Of a DNA stretch of 64,000 nucleotides, positions 59,516-64,000 are shown piece by piece. The notes beneath the pieces are model-generated. The model was not told the DNA's origin and did not search any database. It saw only the letters and a program-made list of their open reading frames with translations. Both the position numbers and the translations under genes were made by a program. Each line of letters opens with the position of its first letter. The stretch's first letter is position 1. The stretch spans positions 682,001-746,000 of the forward strand of contig NZ_JBHTKL010000005.1 of the NCBI RefSeq assembly GCF_042675915.1. The letters are read 5' to 3'. Source of the stretch: Thalassobacillus_A hwangdonensis (GTDB lineage: Bacteria > Bacillota > Bacilli > Bacillales > Halobacillaceae).

Positions 59516-60295
59516 ATGGTAGAAACTCAGGATCCACTTGTTTCTGTGATCACCCCAGCGTATAACGCAGAACGTTTCATCAAAGAAACGATGCAATCGG
59601 TCATCGATCAGACGTTCACCAATTGGGAGATGGTCATCGTCGACGATCGATCACAGGATCGGACAGTGGAATATGTAAAAGAATATCAGCAGCAAGATGA
59701 GCGCATCCGCCTGATCGTGCTGGAAGAGAATTCTGGCTCTGCGGTCGCACGTAACACGGCCATCCGTGAAGCACGAGGACGCTACTTGGCTTTTCTGGAT
59801 AGCGACGACCTCTGGTTGCCGCAAAAATTGGAGCACCAACTGGCATTCATGCAGGAAAAGGACATCGCTTTTTCCTTCACGAAATACCGAAGAATGGAAG
59901 AAGACGGAACGGATACGAATGCCGTTACGAACGCTCCTTCGACAGTAGATTACAATTCCCTGATGAAACGTTGTGTCATTGGCTGCCTTACCGTCATGCT
60001 CGACACAGAAAAGACGGGGAACGTAGAGATGGTCAACATCCGCACGCGCCAGGATTATGCGCTGTGGCTCGACCTGACAAGACGTGGCTTCCTGGCGCAT
60101 GGGCTTCCGGAAGTGCTCTCGAGATATCGTGTCGTCGGTGGATCGATTTCCAGTAACAAATGGAAAGCTGCCAAACAGAACTGGCGAGTATTCCGTCATG
60201 TCGAGAAGCAGAGCTTGCTCAAAAGCATCTGGTATTTTGCCCATTACGCGATACTTTCAATCAGAGATGTCATCAAATATAGATTTTCACAATAA
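59516..60295 (+). CDS. Glycosyltransferase, GT2 family
   Basis: The 259-residue GT-A enzyme has the opening VSVITPAYNAERFIKETMQS, MVIVDDRSQDRT and the DxD-type AFLDSDDLWLPQKLE, which bind the nucleotide-sugar with a metal. The C-terminal part has TRQDYALWLDLTRRG. It resembles TuaG-type transferases of teichuronic acid synthesis. It starts 6 bp after the previous gene. Confidence 0.92.
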   Translation: MVETQDPLVSVITPAYNAERFIKETMQSVIDQTFTNWEMVIVDDRSQDRTVEYVKEYQQQDERIRLIVLEENSGSAVARNTAIREARGRYLAFLDSDDLWLPQKLEHQLAFMQEKDIAFSFTKYRRMEEDGTDTNAVTNAPSTVDYNSLMKRCVIGCLTVMLDTEKTGNVEMVNIRTRQDYALWLDLTRRGFLAHGLPEVLSRYRVVGGSISSNKWKAAKQNWRVFRHVEKQSLLKSIWYFAHYAILSIRDVIKYRFSQ

Positions 60296-60351
60296 CTTGG
60301 TTGGATCCCTCAGATTCAATCGTATGAAATTGGACGGTGTCATGTTTAGTT

Positions 60352-61128
60352 ATGAAAACATATTTGCAGGAAATGCTTAAACGTAAGGACTTATTGATTT
60401 ATCTTGTCAAATCCGGACTGAAGGCGGAGCACCGGAACAGCTACCTCGGTTATTTCTGGTGGCTGCTGGACCCGCTTTTGAATGTTCTGGTCTACTACTT
60501 CCTTGTAGTAGTAATTCTTCAAAGAGGTGACGAAAACTATCCGCTGTTCCTCGTAATCGGTCTGGTTGCATGGCGTTGTATCAGTTCTACGATCAACTCA
60601 TCTGCGAAGTCGATTACAAGGTACAGTTCCATCATTAATCAAGTTTACTTACCGAAGTCTTTATTTCCGTTGTCATTTACACTGACTCAGTTATTCAACT
60701 TCGCATTCGGTTTAGTAGTAGTTGCGATCTTCCTTGCTATATATGGAGTAATGCCTGATTGGCATGTCTTTTACCTTCCAGGGATAGTTATCGTACAGAC
60801 TGCTTTCTTATTAGGCTTAGGTATGATATTAGGATATATAACGGTATTTGTAAGAGATATCGACAACCTGTTATCGTATGTCATCAGGATTTTCTTCTAT
60901 GCATCACCAATCATTTGGCAAGGTGGCATGGCTCCAGAGGGATATGGTTGGGTAGTAGCCATCAATCCAATCGCAATCATCGTCGAATCATACCGGGATG
61001 TATTGATGCATGGTGCTAATCCTGATTTCATAGGATTGGGAATCATTTTCGTATTGTCACTGTTCGCGATCGTATTCATGCTTCGCTATTACAGCAATCA
61101 TGAACATAAGATCATCAAGGCACTGTAA
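60352..61128 (+). CDS. ABC-2 type polysaccharide/teichoic acid export permease (TagG/Wzm-like)
   Basis: The 258-residue protein has six membrane helices and the N-terminal interface segment KDLLIYLVKSGLKAEHRNSY followed by LGYFWWLLDPLLNVLVYYFL, the hallmark of TagG/KpsM/Wzm permeases. It exports undecaprenyl-linked polymers together with the following ATPase. ATG 60352 is chosen; only a weak GGACGGTG lies upstream, and a GTG at 60337 is an alternative start. Confidence 0.92.
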   Translation: MKTYLQEMLKRKDLLIYLVKSGLKAEHRNSYLGYFWWLLDPLLNVLVYYFLVVVILQRGDENYPLFLVIGLVAWRCISSTINSSAKSITRYSSIINQVYLPKSLFPLSFTLTQLFNFAFGLVVVAIFLAIYGVMPDWHVFYLPGIVIVQTAFLLGLGMILGYITVFVRDIDNLLSYVIRIFFYASPIIWQGGMAPEGYGWVVAINPIAIIVESYRDVLMHGANPDFIGLGIIFVLSLFAIVFMLRYYSNHEHKIIKAL

Positions 61129-61177
61129 GCTATTTTGATTTACTGAAGCAATCATCAATAAAAAGAGGGTTTTTGAA

Positions 61178-62824
61178 TTGCCTAACCAAAATGAACGAAC
61201 ATCATCGGATAAAGTAATCAGAGCGAAGAATGTCGGTGTATCTTTTTACACTGGCCATAAAGACGATATCAAATCCAGGGTATTCCGCATGTTCAAAGAG
61301 CGGGGTGTGAGCAAGAAGAAGAAATTCTGGCCACTGGAGGATATCGATTTCGACGGTATCCAAGGGGAAATCCTTGGCATCATCGGTTCGAATGGTGCAG
61401 GGAAAACGACGCTCAGCAAAATCATCGCAGGCATTCTCGAGGCAGACCGCGGGGATATCAAGGTGGACGGGAAAGTGACCGCCTTGTTTTCCTTTGGGAT
61501 GGGGTTCAATAAGGAACTGACTGGTGAAGAGAACGTCTACCTGAACGGAATGATGCTCGGAATCGATAAGAAGTTGATCGATACGTATATCAAGGACATC
61601 CATGAATTTTCGGATATTGGAGAATTCTTCTATCAACCGATGAAATACTATTCTTCGGGTATGAAGGCACGTCTAGGCTTCAGTGTTGCTGCTCACTTGC
61701 AGCCGGAAATCCTGATCCTGGATGAAGCACTCAATACCGGAGATGCGAAGTTCAGTAAGAAAGCAGCCGAGAAGATGAAGGAACTTGTCGAGCAGGCGAA
61801 AATGGTCATCATCGTTACGCACAGTTTAAGATACGCTCAGCGCAACTGTGATCGGCTGATGTGGATTGACGGTGGAAAGGTCCGTGAAATCGGAGACCCT
61901 AAGCAGGTTGTCGAGAATTATAAAGCAACCGTACCAAAACGACCGCCACGTAAATTCCGTAACCTTCAACTTGAGAAGACTGAAACTGAAGTGAAAGATG
62001 AGGCCATCATCAAAGCGGATAACGTCGGTGTTTCTTTCAAACTGAAAGATAAAGATTTCTGGGCATTGAAAAATGTCAGTTTTGAAATCAAAGAAGGAGA
62101 AGTCGTCGGTATCATCGGTCATAACGGTGCCGGTAAAAGTACTTTATGTAAAGTACTAACAAAAATCCTCGCACCTGATGAAGGCGCCATCGAACTGAAC
62201 GGTGAAACATCTGCCCTGCTCGGTTATGGGACAGGATTCAATGCACACCTTAGCGGAGAGGATAACATCTACCTCAATGCGATGCTGCTTGGAATTCCGA
62301 AGAAGAGAGTAGATGAAAAATATGATGAAATCGTTGAATTTTCCGGCTTAGGAGAAAAAATCAAAAAGCCGGTCAAAGATTTATCCAGTGGTATGAAAGC
62401 TCGACTTGGCTTTAGCATTGCAGCTATCCTGAAACCGGATATTTTCATTATTGATGAAGCTCTTTCCACAGGTGACATGGCTTTCAAACAGAAAGCAAGT
62501 GAACGGATCCAGGATATGATGGAGCGGGCGAAAGCGGTCATCATCGTATCGCACAGCCTCTCGTTCATCGAACAGATTTGTACGCGTGGCATCTGGATGG
62601 AAAAGGGTCAGGTGAAATTCGATGGCAGTGCAGAAGAAGCGGTTGCCAAATACCGTGAATCTCAAGGTGTAACAAACAAAAATCCTAAGGGTGCTATAAA
62701 GAAAAAGAATAACGCTAAAGGCACCGCTACTAAAAATCCTGGACAAGCAAAAGGTACGACCAATAGAGCAAAGGCTGCAAGCAAGCCCGCTCAGCCTGAG
62801 AAAGCGGCGAATAAGAATGAATAG
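61178..62824 (+). CDS. Tandem ABC transporter ATPase (two TagH/Wzt-like domains in one chain)
   Basis: The 548-residue protein contains two complete nucleotide-binding domains. Domain 1 (about 12-245) has Walker A GSNGAGKTT, signature SSGMKARLGFSVA and Walker B ILILDEAL; domain 2 (about 277-500) has GHNGAGKST, SSGMKARLGFSIA and IFIIDEAL. The two are similar along their full length, indicating an internal duplication. TagH and Wzt normally have one such domain and form dimers. A Lys/Ala/Asn-rich tail of about 50 residues follows. TTG start after AGAGGG. It would power the TagG-like permease just upstream. Confidence 0.93.
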   Translation: MPNQNERTSSDKVIRAKNVGVSFYTGHKDDIKSRVFRMFKERGVSKKKKFWPLEDIDFDGIQGEILGIIGSNGAGKTTLSKIIAGILEADRGDIKVDGKVTALFSFGMGFNKELTGEENVYLNGMMLGIDKKLIDTYIKDIHEFSDIGEFFYQPMKYYSSGMKARLGFSVAAHLQPEILILDEALNTGDAKFSKKAAEKMKELVEQAKMVIIVTHSLRYAQRNCDRLMWIDGGKVREIGDPKQVVENYKATVPKRPPRKFRNLQLEKTETEVKDEAIIKADNVGVSFKLKDKDFWALKNVSFEIKEGEVVGIIGHNGAGKSTLCKVLTKILAPDEGAIELNGETSALLGYGTGFNAHLSGEDNIYLNAMLLGIPKKRVDEKYDEIVEFSGLGEKIKKPVKDLSSGMKARLGFSIAAILKPDIFIIDEALSTGDMAFKQKASERIQDMMERAKAVIIVSHSLSFIEQICTRGIWMEKGQVKFDGSAEEAVAKYRESQGVTNKNPKGAIKKKNNAKGTATKNPGQAKGTTNRAKAASKPAQPEKAANKNE

Positions 62825-62842
62825 GTTACTGGTGGTGAAGAA

Positions 62843-64000
62843 ATGTTGCGAATCCTGAAAAAAGTGCTATCCGGTCCAATGGACTGGGTGCTCTACACTG
62901 TATTAAACGAAAAACAACGAAAAAAGCTTGGAGACCTTCTTTCTGATCGTCAAAAACAGCGACTGAAAGAAATTCTTCATGGAAAAAAAGCGTTGCAGCG
63001 AAAGCATTTGCGACAGTTGAAGCACCACCTGTATAACTTAGGCTTTACAGAACGCGCACTTGCAGAATTGGAGGCATTCCATCAGGAAACGGATGATGCT
63101 GATATCAAGCGCTTGGCTGCCTGGGAACTCGTCTTATGGCATGCCAATAAGTATTCAGATGAAGGAGCAGAGACAGCCCTAGTCTATTTAAAAGAAGCTG
63201 AAAAGAATGAAAGTGGTGCGGATCAACTGAGGCGCATCGCTATTCTTAAAGCAGAGTGTTACGACCAATTGAACCAAGAGAATCAAGGAAAGCAAGTACT
63301 CCAGGAAATGCTTGAGAAACAGCAGCACCCGGATCTATATTTAGCTATGGCAAACTTGGAAGCGAACATTGAAGACCGCTTGGATTGGATCAACAAGGCG
63401 ATGGAAGCCTATGAGCTGCAGCCTATTTCGTTTGCAGCCAAACAGGACCCTGTCTATGACGATTTGATGACCATCCCTTCAGGAGAAAAAGTAGCGGATG
63501 GCCCCTTAGTAACAGTTATTTTACCTGCATTCAAAGCAGAAGATGGAATCAAGACAGCAATCGATTCGATTCTTTCTCAGACGTGGCAGAACCTGGAGTT
63601 GATTGTCGTAGACGACTGCAGTCCGGACGAAACAAGACAAGTGGCAGAAGCCTATACAGCGAAGGACAAACGAGTAAAACTTCTCGCTACTCCTCAGAAT
63701 AGCGGTCCTTATGTCGCTCGTAACATTGCATTGCAGGCTGCAAAAGGGGAGTTCATCACGATCAATGACTCAGACGACTGGTCCCATGAGCAGAAGATTG
63801 AAAAACAGGCGCGTCACTTGATGGACAATCCATCGATCATTGCAAATACTTCAGAGCATGCAAGATTGACCGAAGACCTGAAGCTGTACCGCAGAGGCAC
63901 ACCAGGTAAATATATTTTCCCGAACATGTCGTCAATCATGTTCAGGAGAGAACCGGTCCTTGAAAAGGTTGGCTATTGGGACAGTGTACGTTTCGCGGCA
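62843..64000 (+). CDS. Glycosyltransferase, GT2 family with helical N-terminal region (cut by window end)
   Basis: The frame is open from ATG 62843 (preceded by GGTGGTGAAG) to the last base, 386 codons so far. The first 210 residues are helix-rich and look like short TPR-type repeats (YLKEAEKNESGADQLRRIAI, LYLAMANLEANIEDRLDWIN). A GT2 domain follows with VTVILPAFKAEDGIKTAIDS, LIVVDDCSPDETRQ and TINDSDDW. The C-terminus is outside the window. It belongs to the same operon as the exporter genes and probably adds sugars or chain modifications. Confidence 0.88.
   Translation, partial: MLRILKKVLSGPMDWVLYTVLNEKQRKKLGDLLSDRQKQRLKEILHGKKALQRKHLRQLKHHLYNLGFTERALAELEAFHQETDDADIKRLAAWELVLWHANKYSDEGAETALVYLKEAEKNESGADQLRRIAILKAECYDQLNQENQGKQVLQEMLEKQQHPDLYLAMANLEANIEDRLDWINKAMEAYELQPISFAAKQDPVYDDLMTIPSGEKVADGPLVTVILPAFKAEDGIKTAIDSILSQTWQNLELIVVDDCSPDETRQVAEAYTAKDKRVKLLATPQNSGPYVARNIALQAAKGEFITINDSDDWSHEQKIEKQARHLMDNPSIIANTSEHARLTEDLKLYRRGTPGKYIFPNMSSIMFRREPVLEKVGYWDSVRFAA

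Noticed and set aside
1..64000. rRNA or tRNA genes
   Set aside because: I saw no rRNA-like stretch and no convincing cloverleaf in the intergenic regions.

Overview
The window comes from a low-to-mid GC, endospore-forming, flagellated member of the Bacillaceae. The conserved gene order ywlE / rpiB / ywlG / glyA / upp / atpIBEFHAGDC, then ywzB / ywmB / murA / spoIID / spoIIQ / spoIIID / mbl / flhO / flhP / fabZ, is the classic Bacillus order. The bacterial nitric oxide synthase, strongly acidic protein tails (SpoIIQ, a small lipoprotein, the TagO-like protein, the NuoC N-terminus) and an 11-subunit nuo operon suggest a moderately halophilic relative such as Halobacillus, Thalassobacillus or Pontibacillus. 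The genus is an inference; no rRNA is present.

Layout. 1-5.7 kb: end of mntP, arginine phosphatase ywlE, a chemoreceptor, rpiB, ywlG, glyA, upp. 5.8-8.0 kb: a secreted S8 protease. 8.2-15.6 kb: complete F1Fo-ATP synthase operon. 15.9-25.9 kb: nuoABCDHIJKLMN with no NADH-oxidising module (nuoEFG). 26-36.2 kb: cell-wall, sporulation, shape and basal-body genes, interrupted by a bNOS gene on the minus strand. 36.3-41 kb: flavin monooxygenase plus methyltransferase pair, a 47-residue membrane protein, fabZ, a small acidic lipoprotein, a YjfB-type motility protein and an unrecognised protein. 41.2-46.6 kb: a TetR regulator with an RND adaptor and pump. 46.7-49.4 kb: a NERD-domain gene bracketed by repeat arrays, a putative HEPN-CBS protein and pcp. 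49.4-51.7 kb: a c-di-GMP-I type riboswitch, sinI and sinR, a vanZ-like gene and a 42-residue ORF. 51.9-64 kb: envelope polysaccharide or teichoic-acid genes (tagO-like, two UDP-sugar dehydrogenases, galU, glycosyltransferases, an ABC exporter with a fused tandem ATPase subunit, and a glycosyltransferase cut by the window end).

Most unusual signals. (1) Three kinds of intergenic array share one architecture: a 7-9 bp core word repeated every 20-21 bp, two helical turns. The cores are TTATACAAA, TCGCCAG and TCGCCGG. Two TCGCCAG arrays with identical 21-20-21-21 spacing flank the NERD gene, and the downstream array begins inside its last codons. (2) A c-di-GMP-I riboswitch with a GAAA tetraloop and an 11-nt tetraloop receptor leads directly into sinI, so the second messenger would control the SinI/SinR biofilm switch through RNA. 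(3) Two families of dispersed palindromic repeats, about 120 bp and GGGACAGTCCC-type, occur in three places each.

Several genes are shorter than 60 codons or run off the window: sinI, the 47-residue membrane protein, the 42-residue ORF, the 5' mntP fragment and the 3' glycosyltransferase. Start codons were reassigned where a Shine-Dalgarno sequence supported it.
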